In this document: piece by piece, positions 5,294 through 5,504 of the stretch
Position numbering within the stretch: the stretch's first letter is position 1
Layout of the letters: each line of letters opens with the position of its first letter
The notes under the pieces: model-generated
What the model saw: only the letters and a program-made list of their open reading frames with translations
What the model was told of the DNA's origin: nothing
Database searches by the model: none
Translations under genes and position numbers: made by a program
Assembly: GCA_035651635.1 (NCBI GenBank)
Contig: DASRFK010000202.1
Span: 1 to 5,504 of the forward strand
Origin: JANXQE01 sp035651635
GTDB taxonomy: Bacteria > Verrucomicrobiota > Verrucomicrobiia > Limisphaerales > UBA8199
DNA length: 5,504 nucleotides
Reading direction: 5' to 3'

Positions 5294-5504
5294 ATGAGAA
5301 CAAAAGCACTACTTAGTGTGGCTGCTATCGCAGCCAGTGCCATCTCCGCGATGGCTCAATCCAACGTTTATTCGTTGAATATTGTCGGTTACGCTACGGT
5401 CGCGGTTCCTCCGGGCTATAGCATTTTGGCAAACCCCTTGAGCGCTGGGACAAGAAACGGCGCCGATGAGATCATGCCGATTATCGATGGTGAATTGATT
5501 CTGA
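5294..5504 (+). CDS. secreted protein of the verrucomicrobial NIVGY/ANPL type (5' part only)
   Basis: The frame opens at the ATG at 5294 and runs off the window after 70 complete codons. Residues 1-21 form a signal peptide: MRTK, a hydrophobic Ala/Ile/Val core, then SAMA, with likely signal peptidase I cleavage before Q22. The mature start VYSLNIVGYATVAVPPGYSI, followed by LANPL, is a pattern I recognise from many small exported verrucomicrobial proteins of unknown function, in which a conserved 'GY ... vP.Gys.ianPL' opening precedes a beta-rich body. The remaining visible part (NGADEIMPIIDGELIL) fits that pattern. The protein probably ends up in the periplasm, the outer membrane or outside the cell. 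The start is chosen because it precedes the signal peptide directly, with an A-rich stretch and no Shine-Dalgarno upstream. Confidence 0.85.
   Translation, partial: MRTKALLSVAAIAASAISAMAQSNVYSLNIVGYATVAVPPGYSILANPLSAGTRNGADEIMPIIDGELIL

Overview
The window reads as a chromosomal segment from a Verrucomicrobium (Pedosphaera/Limisphaerales-like). Three signs support this: a short H-X9-DG prepilin-like protein, a TMTC-like membrane protein with a TPR tail in the style common in that phylum, and the start of a secreted protein of the 'VYSLNIVGY...GYSILANPL' type that I know mainly from verrucomicrobial genomes. The assignment is from recognition, not from a search.

Layout from left to right. Positions 1-75 may hold the last 24 codons of a rightward gene (weak). 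Positions 114-905 hold a leftward prepilin-like gene. Positions 1061-3289 hold a large leftward gene for a multi-membrane-span GT-C-type glycosyltransferase-like protein with C-terminal TPRs; it lies upstream of the prepilin gene on the same strand, with about 155 bp between them. A short divergent intergenic region (3290-3381) separates it from a rightward gene (3382-5091) for a putative lipoprotein of unknown function. A 202 bp AT-rich gap follows, and then the 5' end of the rightward secreted-protein gene (5294 to the window edge).

The most notable structure is inside the glycosyltransferase-like gene. Its coding frame appears to be interrupted, without loss of frame, by three segments that I do not recognise as part of the family: a 47-codon linker, a 74-codon low-complexity segment built from GCGG(G)AAA units that forms a 34/35 inverted repeat plus a perfect 30 bp tandem duplication, and a 12-codon segment lying on a 22 bp perfect palindrome. 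All three lie in loops between predicted membrane segments or conserved blocks. This looks like repeated in-frame colonisation of one gene by small palindromic repeats.

No operon linking all the genes is evident. The prepilin-like, lipoprotein and secreted proteins are all predicted to leave the cytoplasm, and the membrane protein could modify exported proteins, but a functional link is inference only. No RNA genes, CRISPR arrays, insertion sequences or convincing intrinsic terminators were seen.
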